Shown here piece by piece: positions 1 to 7,112 of a stretch of 64,000 nt of DNA. The translations under genes and the position numbers were made by a program. The notes under the pieces are model-generated. The model searched no databases, was not told the origin of the DNA, and saw nothing but the letters and a program-made list of their open reading frames with translations. This DNA comes from Streptomyces changanensis (GTDB taxonomy: Bacteria; Actinomycetota; Actinomycetes; Streptomycetales; Streptomycetaceae): assembly GCF_024600715.1 (NCBI RefSeq), contig NZ_CP102332.1, positions 1,674,001 to 1,738,000 of the forward strand, written 5' to 3'. Numbering within the stretch: the stretch's first letter is position 1; each line of letters opens with the position of its first letter.

Positions 1-54
1 CAGCTTCCGCCGCATCGGGCGCCGCGACGAGCGGTCGGAGCCGTTGGGACTCAC
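1..54 (-). CDS. ctaC: Cytochrome c oxidase subunit II, N-terminal fragment (cut by left window edge)
   Basis: Only the first 18 codons are inside the window, read on the minus strand from a GTG at 54-52. They encode MSPNGSDRSSRRPMRRKL, a basic N-terminus that I recognise, from memory, as the start of the aa3-type oxidase subunit II of Streptomyces, whose lipoprotein-like signal peptide would follow just outside. A purine-rich GGGAAGG lies about 7 nt before the GTG. The role would be the CuA-carrying subunit of the terminal oxidase in the cytoplasmic membrane. The gene is divergent from the cysteine desulfurase. The call rests on a short stretch, so it is moderate. Confidence 0.6.
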   Translation of the reverse strand, partial: MSPNGSDRSSRRPMRRKL

Positions 55-133
55 GTAGCGCCTTCCCGAGAGTCTCGCCCGCGGGTCGGCTGCGGCCGTC
101 TCGCTGGTCGGTCGCCGGCCCTGACGCGGGCAG

Positions 134-162
134 GGGTTTGGATGTTTATGCGGACCAAACCC
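134..162. promoter_or_regulatory. Perfect 8-bp inverted repeat, possible operator
   Basis: GGGTTTGG at 134-141 and CCAAACCC at 155-162 are exact reverse complements separated by 13 nt of unusually A/T-rich sequence (ATGTTTATGCGGA). It lies between the divergent ctaC and desulfurase genes, 80 bp from the ctaC start. It could be a regulator site or a stem-loop in the ctaC leader. No regulator is assigned. Confidence 0.45.
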
Positions 163-356
163 TACTGGACGCTATTTGGCGTCGCGCGGGGAGGGTGCCC
201 AACGCGCCGCCGGACCCCTCTTTCGGGTTGTGTGCGCAGGTCGCGGGCCTGGTGGATCCCGTGCGGAGGCCCGGGCGCGGCGTCCCAGCGGCCCCCGGTG
301 GGGGCCGCCCGGCGCGGGGAGCGGAAGGAGTGCCTCACCGCCGGGGCGGTCGGGGT

Positions 357-362
357 TAGCGT
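357..362 (+). promoter_or_regulatory. Leaderless -10 element TAGCGT
   Basis: TAGCGT ends 6 nt before the GTG start at 369, and no Shine-Dalgarno sequence is visible. This is the geometry expected when transcription begins at the start codon. Confidence 0.5.
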
Positions 363-368
363 TGCCAC

Positions 369-1757
369 GTGGCCTACTTCGATGTCGCTTCCTCCGCCCC
401 CCTCCACCCCGTCGCCCGGCAGGCGCTGCAGGCTTCGCTGGACGAGGGGTGGGCCGATCCCGCCCGGCTGTACCGCGAGGGGCGGCGCGCCCGGCTCCTG
501 CTGGACGCCGCGCGGGAGGCCGCCGCGGAGGCGGTGGGGTGCCGCCCCGACGAGCTGACGTTCACCCCTTCGGGGACGCACGCGGTCCACTCCGGCGTCG
601 CGGGCGCCCTCGCGGGGCGGCGCCGGGTGGGCGGGCACCTGGTGGTGTCGGAGGTGGAGCACTCGTCGGTGCTGCACGCGGCGGCCGCGCACGAGGCGGC
701 CGGCGGGACGGTGACCCGGGTGCCGGTGGGGCGGTCCGGGGCGGTCGCCCCGGAGGCGTACGCGCGGGCGTTGCGGGCGGACACGGCGCTGGCGTGCCTC
801 CAGTCGGCCAACCACGAGGTGGGGACCGAGCAGCCGGTGGCACGGGTGGCGGAAGCGTGCCGGGGGGCCGGGGTGCCGCTGCTGGTGGACGCGGCGCAGT
901 CGCTGGCGTGGGGGCCGGTGGAGGCCGGGTGGTCGCTGCTGGCGGCGAGCGCCCACAAGTGGGGCGGGCCCGCGGGCGTGGGGCTGCTGGCCGTGCGCAA
1001 GGGGGTGCGGTTCGCGGCGGCGGGCCCGGCGGACGAGCGGGAGGCGGGGCGGTCCGCCGGGTTCCCGAACCTCCCGGCCGTCGTGGCGGCCGCGGCCTCG
1101 CTGCGGGCCGTGCGGGAGGAGGCCACGGCCGGGGCGGCGCGGCTGCGGGGACTGGTGGAGCGGATCCGGGCCGGGGTGGCGGAGTCGGTACCGGACGTGG
1201 AGGTCGTGGGCGATCCGGAGCGGCGGCTGCCGCACCTGGTCACGTTCTCGTGCCTCTACGTGGACGGGGAGGCGCTGCTGCACGAGCTGGACCGGGCCGG
1301 TTTCTCCGTCTCGTCCGGTTCGTCGTGCACGAGTTCGACGCTGACCCCCAGCCACGTCCTGCGGGCCATGGGGGTGCTGTCGGAGGGGAACGTCCGCGTC
1401 TCCCTGCCGCTCGACGTGGCGGAGGCGGACGTGGAGCGGTTCCTCCGGCTGCTGCCGGGCGTGGTGGCGGGCGTGCGGCAGCGGCTCGGGGCGCCGGTGT
1501 CCGCGCAGGCGGCGGCCGCGGGGGGTGACGGCGGCGGGCTCGTGGTGGACGCCCTCGGGAAGCGGTGCCCCGTCCCGGTGATCGAGCTGGCGAAGGTGAT
1601 CGGCGAGGTGCCGGTGGGCGGGACGGTGCGGGTGCTCGCCGACGACGCGGCGGCGCGGCTGGACATCCCGGCGTGGTGCGCCATGCGGGGGCAGGAGTAC
1701 GTGGGCGAGGAGCCGGCGGACCGGGGCGCGGCCTTCACGGTCCGCCGGCTGGTGTGA
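369..1757 (+). CDS. Cysteine desulfurase fused to a TusA sulfur carrier
   Basis: 462 aa. Residues 1-375 are a class V aminotransferase-fold, PLP-dependent cysteine desulfurase: the PLP lysine is in SAHKWGG (K197), the cofactor aspartate in DAAQS (174-178), a His in EVEHSS (H98) and the persulfide-forming Cys in SSGSSCTSS (C320). After a short linker, residues 388-462 form a TusA-like domain with the sulfur-carrying CPxP motif RCPVPVIEL (C400). The enzyme would take sulfur from cysteine and hand it to its own carrier domain, for thiolation or Fe-S assembly in the cytoplasm. The GTG start is leaderless in appearance. It is divergent from ctaC and convergent, 7 nt apart, with the sugar kinase. 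The fusion is seen; the final sulfur acceptor is unknown. Confidence 0.9.
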   Translation: MAYFDVASSAPLHPVARQALQASLDEGWADPARLYREGRRARLLLDAAREAAAEAVGCRPDELTFTPSGTHAVHSGVAGALAGRRRVGGHLVVSEVEHSSVLHAAAAHEAAGGTVTRVPVGRSGAVAPEAYARALRADTALACLQSANHEVGTEQPVARVAEACRGAGVPLLVDAAQSLAWGPVEAGWSLLAASAHKWGGPAGVGLLAVRKGVRFAAAGPADEREAGRSAGFPNLPAVVAAAASLRAVREEATAGAARLRGLVERIRAGVAESVPDVEVVGDPERRLPHLVTFSCLYVDGEALLHELDRAGFSVSSGSSCTSSTLTPSHVLRAMGVLSEGNVRVSLPLDVAEADVERFLRLLPGVVAGVRQRLGAPVSAQAAAAGGDGGGLVVDALGKRCPVPVIELAKVIGEVPVGGTVRVLADDAAARLDIPAWCAMRGQEYVGEEPADRGAAFTVRRLV

Positions 1758-1764
1758 CGCCCGG

Positions 1765-2739
1765 TCAGCCGAGGCGGGCGCGGACCTCGGCGGCGGCGTC
1801 CTCACCGTAGGTCTTGGTGAAGCGCTCCATGAAGTGGGCGCGGCGCAGGGTGTACTCCTGCGTGCCGAGGGTCTCGATCACGAGCGTGGCGAGCATGCAG
1901 CCGACCTGGGCGGCGCGCTCGTGGCCGACGCCCCAGGAGAGGCCGGAGAGGAAACCGGCGCGGAAGGCGTCACCGACGCCGGTCGGGTCGACCTTGGCCT
2001 CCTCGTCGGGGCAGCCGACCTCGATGGTGGGCTCGCCGGTCCGCTCGATGCGCACGCCGCGGGCGCCGAGGGTGGTGACGCGGTGGCCGACGCGGCCGAG
2101 GATCTCCTCGTCGCTCCAGCCGGTCTTGGACTCGATGAGGCCCTTCTCGTACTCGTTGGAGAAGAGGTACGTGGCACCGTCGAGGAGGGTGCGGATCTCG
2201 TCGCCGTTCATCCGGGCGATCTGCTGCGAGAAGTCCGCGGCGAAGGGGATGCCGCGGGTCCGGCACTCCTCGGTGTGGCGGAGCATCGCCTCGGGGTCGT
2301 CGGCGCCGATGAGGACCAGGTCGAGGCCGCCGACGCGGTCGGCGACGGCCTTCAGCTCGATGAGCCGGGCCTCGCTCATGGCGCCGGTGTAGAAGGAGCC
2401 GATCTGGTTGTGGTCGGCGTCGGTGGTGCAGACGAAGCGCGCGGTGTGCAGGACCTCGGAGATCCGCACGGAGTCGGTGTCCACGCCGTGCCGGTCGAGC
2501 CACGCGCGGTACTCGTCGAAGTCGGAGCCGGCCGCGCCGACGAGGATCGGACGGGTGCCCAGCTGGCCCATGCCGAAGCAGATGTTCGCGCCGACGCCTC
2601 CCCTGCGCACGTCGAGGTTGTCGACGAGGAAGGAGAGGGAGACCGTGTGCAGCTGGTCGGCGACCAACTGGTCGGCGAAGCGGCCGGGGAAGGTCATCAG
2701 GTGGTCGGTGGCGATGGAGCCGGTGACTGCGATACGCAC
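1765..2739 (-). CDS. PfkB-family carbohydrate/nucleoside kinase
   Basis: 324 aa from the GTG at 2739, preferred over an upstream ATG because AGGAG lies about 9 nt before it and the conserved RIAVTGSIATDHLM strand begins right there. The family signatures are present: an N-terminal Gly-rich GGVGANICFGMGQLG (substrate side) and a C-terminal DPTGVGDAFRAGFLSGL that holds the catalytic Asp and anion hole. The protein phosphorylates a sugar or nucleoside with ATP in the cytoplasm; adenosine kinase-like and ribokinase-like members cannot be told apart by eye. It is divergent from the small gene at 2874. Confidence 0.85.
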   Translation of the reverse strand: MRIAVTGSIATDHLMTFPGRFADQLVADQLHTVSLSFLVDNLDVRRGGVGANICFGMGQLGTRPILVGAAGSDFDEYRAWLDRHGVDTDSVRISEVLHTARFVCTTDADHNQIGSFYTGAMSEARLIELKAVADRVGGLDLVLIGADDPEAMLRHTEECRTRGIPFAADFSQQIARMNGDEIRTLLDGATYLFSNEYEKGLIESKTGWSDEEILGRVGHRVTTLGARGVRIERTGEPTIEVGCPDEEAKVDPTGVGDAFRAGFLSGLSWGVGHERAAQVGCMLATLVIETLGTQEYTLRRAHFMERFTKTYGEDAAAEVRARLG

Positions 2740-2861
2740 GGCGGGATGCTCCTGCGGGGCGGGGAGACGGCGTTGACGGTTCACGCTACCGGCTCCGACG
2801 GCGGCGGCGAACAGGGGAAACTACCCGATAGTAGGTCTTCTCGGTCGTGTCGGGCTGTGCG

Positions 2862-2867
2862 TACGGT
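2862..2867 (+). promoter_or_regulatory. Leaderless -10 element TACGGT
   Basis: TACGGT is followed by 6 nt and then the ATG at 2874. No ribosome binding site is present, so this supports the small gene as a leaderless transcript. Confidence 0.45.
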
Positions 2868-2873
2868 GCCGGT

Positions 2874-3080
2874 ATGTCGAACCACATCGTGTCGCGCGAG
2901 CGTCCGGAGTCCGAGTCCACCCTGGCGGAGCTGCGCGGGGCGTCCGCGAGGATGGCGCCGCACTGGTCCGCCCCCCGGGAGCCGGCCCCCGCGCCCGTGC
3001 CGCCGTCACACATCCACGGGGTCGTCGTCGAGCCCGCGTCCGCCCGGCTGATCGACGCCACGGCGGAGTACGGCGGCTGA
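2874..3080 (+). CDS. Small hypothetical protein (68 aa)
   Basis: 68 aa beginning MSNHIVSRERPESESTL, with a Pro-rich middle (EPAPAPVPPSH) and the tail ARLIDATAEYGG. No domain, signal peptide or membrane segment is visible. The ATG at 2874 is chosen over an in-frame upstream GTG because the TACGGT hexamer lies exactly 6 nt before it, the leaderless arrangement used by many genes here. The coding frame keeps the G/C third-position bias. It is divergent from the PfkB kinase. Function unknown. Confidence 0.55.
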   Translation: MSNHIVSRERPESESTLAELRGASARMAPHWSAPREPAPAPVPPSHIHGVVVEPASARLIDATAEYGG

Positions 3081-3397
3081 CCCCGCCCGGCCCCGAGGGG
3101 AAGTGCCCGGCGGGCCGCCCCACTCCCACGAGGCCGCCCGGCTGGGCGCCCGGCGGGGCTCCCCGGCGGGGAGGCCGGCGGGGAGGCTGCCCGGCGGGGA
3201 GGCTGGAGGCTGCCTGATGGGGAGGCCGCCCGGCGGGGTCCCGGGATCGGCTGACGTCTCGGGCGTCCGGGTCGTGACGCGTTCCGCCGGATGCCGCCGC
3301 CCCGCAGGGGAACCGCTCACTCGTCCGCCCCGTCCCACCCGTGTCTCCCGTCCGGAGGGGATACGCAAGGGGACGAGACCGACGAAGGAGCGTTGCG
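3081..3397. other. Intergenic region with G-rich short repeats
   Basis: 317 bases without a supported gene. Three copies of GGCGGGGAGGC begin at 3165, 3177 and 3193, within a run of related GGCGGGG units. The last 50 bases hold the purine-rich ribosome binding site (GAAGGAG) for the gene at 3398. Confidence 0.5.
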
Positions 3398-4828
3398 GTG
3401 AGCGAGACGCAGAGCACTGACGCACGTACCGGCCGACGGCGCCCGCCGTTCGCCGCCGCCCTGGTGGCGGCGGCGGTGCTGGTGGGCGGGGGCGGCACGT
3501 ACCTCGCCGTCGCCGCGGCCGGCGACGACCGCGGGGAGGCCGCCGGCCGGACGGTCGTCACCGACCCGCGCGGCGGCCCGGCCGGGACGCCCGCCGCCCC
3601 GGGGGCGAGCCCGTCGCCGGGCACTCCCCCGGGCATCGCGCCGGGTGAGCCCGACCCGAACGGCGGTGGGCGGTACCGGGTGGCGGGTTCCCTGCCGGAG
3701 GCGCCCGAGCGGGCGCACGCGTACCGGGACGCGCGGAAGGTCACGGAGGCGGACGCGGCGCGGCTGGCGCGGGCGCTCGGGTTCGCGGCGACGCCGGTGA
3801 AGGCGCAGGGGCAGTGGCGCGTCGGCCCGCAGAAGGACGGTTCGGGGCCGGAGCTGTCGCTGGACGAGTCGGGCCACTGGCGGTACGTGGCGCAGGGGCC
3901 GCGGTCCGACGACTGCCCGAAGGGCGAGCGCTGCCCCGGGGACCCGACGGACGGGCGGGTGGGCGAGGAGGCCGCGAAGCGGGCGGTCGCCCCGATGCTG
4001 AAGGCGCTCGGCCACGCGGACGCCGCCCTGTACGTCGAGGCGGGCCGGGTGGTCGCCCACCCGCGGGTCGGCGGGCTGCCGACCCGCTGGTACGCGGCCG
4101 AGTTCACCGTGGACGGCGGCGGCGGGATCGTGGCGGCGGAGGGCAGGCTGGCCACCCTGGTGCGGGGCGAGGCGCTTCCGGTGACCGACGCCGAGCAGGC
4201 CGTACGGGACCTCAACGCCTCCGGCCAGGGCGGCCGCGACTCGCGGGAGGGGGGGTCCGGGGCCGGCGACTGCGCTTCGCCCGTACCGCTGGAGGACGGT
4301 GGCGCGCGCGCCGCGACGGGTGCAGGTGCGGTCGTCCCGACCGGGCCGTGCGATCCGCAGTCCGGCACACCCAAGCGCGCGGGGGACGTCGTGACGATCC
4401 GCGAGGTCGTCCTGGGCCTGGCGGCCTACCCCCTCGGGAGCGGGGCGACGCTCGTGCCCGCGTGGCTGTTCGTGGCCGAGGAGAACGGGCGGACGGTCCG
4501 GTTCAGCCACCCGGCGGTGCCGCTGGAGCGGCTCGGCGAGCACCCGCCGGCGGCGGGTCTGACGCTGGAGGGTCCCAGGGCCGGGGCACGGGAGCTGCGG
4601 GTGTCGTTCGAGGGCAGCCCGTGCAGCAGGTACGTCGTGCGGGCGGAGGAGAGCGCCGCGGAGGTGGGGCTGCGGCTGTTCGAGGTGCCGAACGACAGGG
4701 GCGGGGCGTGCATCAGCATGGCGGTGTCGGTGCACGTCACCGTGGCGCTGGACGCACCGGTCGGCGGCCGGGCCGTGGTGGACGCGGCAAGCGGCGAACC
4801 GCTCCGCAAGGTCGCCGCCCGGCGCTGA
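3398..4828 (+). CDS. Membrane-anchored protein of unknown function
   Basis: 476 aa from the GTG at 3398, which follows GAAGGAG by 7 nt. A basic N-terminus (TGRRRPPF) precedes a single hydrophobic segment, about residues 18-42, so the bulk should lie outside the membrane. A Gly/Pro/Ala linker (roughly residues 50-90) leads into a folded region with several Cys residues (DDCPKGERCPG, and later SPCSRYVV and GGACISM) that could form disulfides outside the cell. I recognise no domain. It stands alone between the small gene and a strong terminator. Conserved hypothetical is the most that can be said. Confidence 0.7.
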   Translation: MSETQSTDARTGRRRPPFAAALVAAAVLVGGGGTYLAVAAAGDDRGEAAGRTVVTDPRGGPAGTPAAPGASPSPGTPPGIAPGEPDPNGGGRYRVAGSLPEAPERAHAYRDARKVTEADAARLARALGFAATPVKAQGQWRVGPQKDGSGPELSLDESGHWRYVAQGPRSDDCPKGERCPGDPTDGRVGEEAAKRAVAPMLKALGHADAALYVEAGRVVAHPRVGGLPTRWYAAEFTVDGGGGIVAAEGRLATLVRGEALPVTDAEQAVRDLNASGQGGRDSREGGSGAGDCASPVPLEDGGARAATGAGAVVPTGPCDPQSGTPKRAGDVVTIREVVLGLAAYPLGSGATLVPAWLFVAEENGRTVRFSHPAVPLERLGEHPPAAGLTLEGPRAGARELRVSFEGSPCSRYVVRAEESAAEVGLRLFEVPNDRGGACISMAVSVHVTVALDAPVGGRAVVDAASGEPLRKVAARR

Positions 4829-4872
4829 CAGGACCGGTGCGGGCGAACCGGTGCGGGCGAACCGGTGCACGT

Positions 4873-4915
4873 ACGCCGTCGGCCCCGGACCTGCAGGTCC
4901 GGGGGCCGACGGCGT
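4873..4915. terminator. Bidirectional terminator hairpin
   Basis: ACGCCGTCGGCCCCGGACC and GGTCCGGGGGCCGACGGCGT pair around a TGCA loop with one bulged base. The hairpin sits between the convergent genes ending at 4828 and 4945. Just upstream, ACCGGTGCGGGCGA is repeated in tandem. Confidence 0.75.
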
Positions 4916-4944
4916 GACGGGACGGCCGGCGGGCCGTCGACCGG

Positions 4945-5301
4945 TCAGCTGAAGGAGTCGCCGCAGGCGCAGGAGCCCGTGGCGTTCGGGTTGTCGATCG
5001 TGAAGCCCTGCTTCTCGATGGTGTCGACGAAGTCGATGGAGGCACCGCCGAGGTACGGGGCGCTCATGCGGTCGGTGACGACCTTGACGCCGTCGAAGTC
5101 CTTCACGACGTCACCGTCGAGCGAGCGCTCGTCGAAGAAGAGCTGGTAGCGCAGACCGGAGCAGCCACCCGGCTGAACGGCGACGCGGAGCGCCAGGTCG
5201 TCGCGGCCTTCCTGGTCGAGCAGGGCCTTGACCTTGGCCGCGGCGGCGTCCGACAGGATGATGCCGTCACTGACAGTGGTCTTCTCGTCCGATACGGACA
5301 T
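4945..5301 (-). CDS. erpA: A-type iron-sulfur cluster insertion protein (ErpA/HesB family)
   Basis: 118 aa. The HesB/IscA fold is clear from ILSDAAAAKVKALL, the first ligand Cys in QPGGCSGLRY and the C-terminal pair GSCACGDSF, giving the three cysteines that bind and deliver Fe-S clusters. The ATG at 5301 is chosen because the conserved sequence MSVSDEKTTVSDGI starts there and the upstream extension is not protein-like. It acts in the cytoplasm on apo-Fe-S enzymes. NadA, a 4Fe-4S enzyme, is divergent next door, and a desulfurase lies 3 kb away, so an Fe-S context is reasonable. Confidence 0.92.
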   Translation of the reverse strand: MSVSDEKTTVSDGIILSDAAAAKVKALLDQEGRDDLALRVAVQPGGCSGLRYQLFFDERSLDGDVVKDFDGVKVVTDRMSAPYLGGASIDFVDTIEKQGFTIDNPNATGSCACGDSFS

Positions 5302-5470
5302 CTGCTTTTCTCCCGGGTTGTTCGGAGACTGCTTGCCGACGGGTGCAACCGGCGGGGTCGCCGATTCATTCCGGGCCGCGCCCGGTTCTTCCCCTTCATG
5401 CTCGCACACGGGCCGTGAACGGGGCACCGAGCCGTCGAGGGCGAATGCGTCACATCGACACTATGGACAT

Positions 5471-5517
5471 CGTCAAAGTGACGTGAAGCGGTTATGATAG
5501 ATAGCGTCAATTAGACG
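5471..5517 (+). promoter_or_regulatory. nadA promoter region with CGTCA palindromes
   Basis: CGTCA-AAG-TGACG at 5471-5483 is a perfect inverted repeat, and CGTC-AATTA-GACG lies at 5505-5517. A third CGTCA is at 5448. Between the palindromes, TATGAT at 5493-5498 is a good -10. This is the most A/T-rich stretch for kilobases. The palindromes flank the -10, as expected of a repressor site, but I cannot name the regulator. Confidence 0.5.
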
Positions 5518-5545
5518 AAAAGGCTCAGTAGAAAGGGTGCGTGAC

Positions 5546-6724
5546 GTGACCACCGCCCAGCCCCTGGATGTCCAGCCGACGCCGCTCGCCCTGCTGCTCC
5601 TCGGCCGCGAGGCCGACCCCAAGAGCGAGCGGGGCGTGGAGTGCCCCGGCGACCTCCCCTCGCCGTCCGACCCGGACCTGGTGGAGCGCGCCCGTGCGGC
5701 CAAGGAGAAGCTCGGGGACAAGGTCTTCGTCCTCGGCCACCACTACCAGCGCGACGAGGTCATCCAGTTCGCGGACGTCACCGGCGACTCCTTCAAGCTT
5801 GCCCGTGACGCGGCGGCCAGGCCCGAGGCGGAGTACATCGTCTTCTGCGGTGTGCACTTCATGGCCGAGTCGGCGGACATCCTGACCGGCGACGACCAGA
5901 AGGTCGTCCTGCCGGACCTGGCCGCCGGCTGCTCGATGGCCGACATGGCCACCGCAGAGCAGGTCGCGGAGTGCTGGGACGTCCTGACGGAGGCCGGCGT
6001 CGCCGAGGCGACCGTCCCGGTCTCCTACATGAACTCCTCCGCCGACATCAAGGCCTTCACCGGCAAGCACGGCGGCACGATCTGCACCTCGTCGAACGCC
6101 CGGCGCGCCCTGGACTGGGCCTTCGAGCAGGGCGAGAAGGTCCTCTTCCTGCCCGACCAGCACCTGGGCCGGAACACCGCGGTCCGCGACATGGGCATGT
6201 CCCTGGACGACTGCGTGCTGTACAACCCGCACAAGCCGAACGGCGGGCTGACCGTCGAGGAGCTGCGTGCCGCGAAGATGATCCTGTGGCGCGGGCACTG
6301 CTCCGTGCACGGCCGCTTCTCGCTGGACTCGGTCGAGGACGTCCGCGCGCGCATCCCCGGCGTGAACGTGCTCGTCCACCCGGAGTGCCGGCATGAGGTC
6401 GTGGCGGCGGCGGACTACGTGGGGTCGACGGAGTACATCATCAAGACCCTGGAGGCGGCCCCGGCCGGCTCGAAGTGGGCGATCGGCACGGAGCTGAACC
6501 TGGTCCAGCGTCTGGCGAATCGTTTCGCCGGTGAGGGCAAGGAGATCGTCTTCCTCGACCGGACCGTCTGCTTCTGCTCGACCATGAACCGCATCGACCT
6601 GCCCCACCTGGTCTGGGCGCTGGAGTCGCTGGCCGAGGGCAACCTCGTCAACCGCATCCAGGTCGACCCCGAGACCGAGAGCTTCGCGAAGCTGGCGCTG
6701 GAGCGGATGCTGGCGCTGCCGTAA
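5546..6724 (+). CDS. nadA: Quinolinate synthase NadA
   Basis: 392 aa. It condenses iminoaspartate with dihydroxyacetone phosphate to quinolinate, the first committed precursor of NAD, using a 4Fe-4S cluster. Seen: GHHYQRDEV (64-72), CGVHFMAESA (C101), GGTICTSSN (C180) and VHPECRHEV (C281), the three cysteines that fit the cluster ligands, plus PHKPNGG. The GTG at 5546 is preferred over the GTG at 5537 because AAAGGG lies 8 nt before it. The gene is monocistronic here: nadB and nadC do not follow, and a strong terminator does. The palindromic promoter suggests NAD- or Fe-S-linked control. Confidence 0.95.
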   Translation: MTTAQPLDVQPTPLALLLLGREADPKSERGVECPGDLPSPSDPDLVERARAAKEKLGDKVFVLGHHYQRDEVIQFADVTGDSFKLARDAAARPEAEYIVFCGVHFMAESADILTGDDQKVVLPDLAAGCSMADMATAEQVAECWDVLTEAGVAEATVPVSYMNSSADIKAFTGKHGGTICTSSNARRALDWAFEQGEKVLFLPDQHLGRNTAVRDMGMSLDDCVLYNPHKPNGGLTVEELRAAKMILWRGHCSVHGRFSLDSVEDVRARIPGVNVLVHPECRHEVVAAADYVGSTEYIIKTLEAAPAGSKWAIGTELNLVQRLANRFAGEGKEIVFLDRTVCFCSTMNRIDLPHLVWALESLAEGNLVNRIQVDPETESFAKLALERMLALP

Positions 6725-6760
6725 CCGGTGGTGCGGTCGGCGATACGCCCGCACGACGAC

Positions 6761-6801
6761 GCCCGAGGGGCGCCCCGCGTACTGCGGGGCGCCCCTCGGG
6801 C
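6761..6801 (+). terminator. nadA terminator, 18-bp perfect stem
   Basis: 6761-6778 and 6784-6801 are exact reverse complements (arm begins GCCCGAGGGGCG) with the loop GTACT, followed by TCTTT. It is among the strongest hairpins in the window. Confidence 0.9.
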
Positions 6802-7112
6802 TCTTTGCGGGGCGTTCGCGGCCGGCCGGGCTGCCGGGGTGGCCGGGGTGGCCGGGCCCCTGGGGGTCGGCGCCTGCCGGTGGCCGGCGCCCGTCGCGGT
6901 GGCCGGCGCCCGTCATGGTCGCCGCTGCCCGTCGGGGGTGGGGGCCTCCGGGGTCGTCTCCTCGGGGTCGGCGGCCTCGGGTCCCGGCCAGGGAGCCCAC
7001 CCGTCGCCGCGGACCCCGGGGACGCCCCCTGCACGGCCCCACCCCGGCCGGACGCCGTCTGCCGGTCGTCGTTTCCCGGGGGTCCCCCTCCCGGTCGGAT
7101 GTCGGGTGGGGG
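6802..7112. other. Intergenic region with a 17-bp direct repeat
   Basis: 311 bases without a supported gene between nadA and the convergent RND gene. GGTGGCCGGCGCCCGTC occurs at 6879-6895 and again at 6898-6914, after short GGGGTGGCCG repeats. Confidence 0.5.

Larger units (their letters stand above)
55..368. other. Divergent intergenic region, ctaC / cysteine desulfurase
   Basis: 314 bases with no gene that I can support. It carries the leader of the minus-strand oxidase gene, a 29-bp inverted repeat at 134-162 and a leaderless-type -10 at 357-362. Short plus-strand reading frames here are high-GC shadows. Confidence 0.6.
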
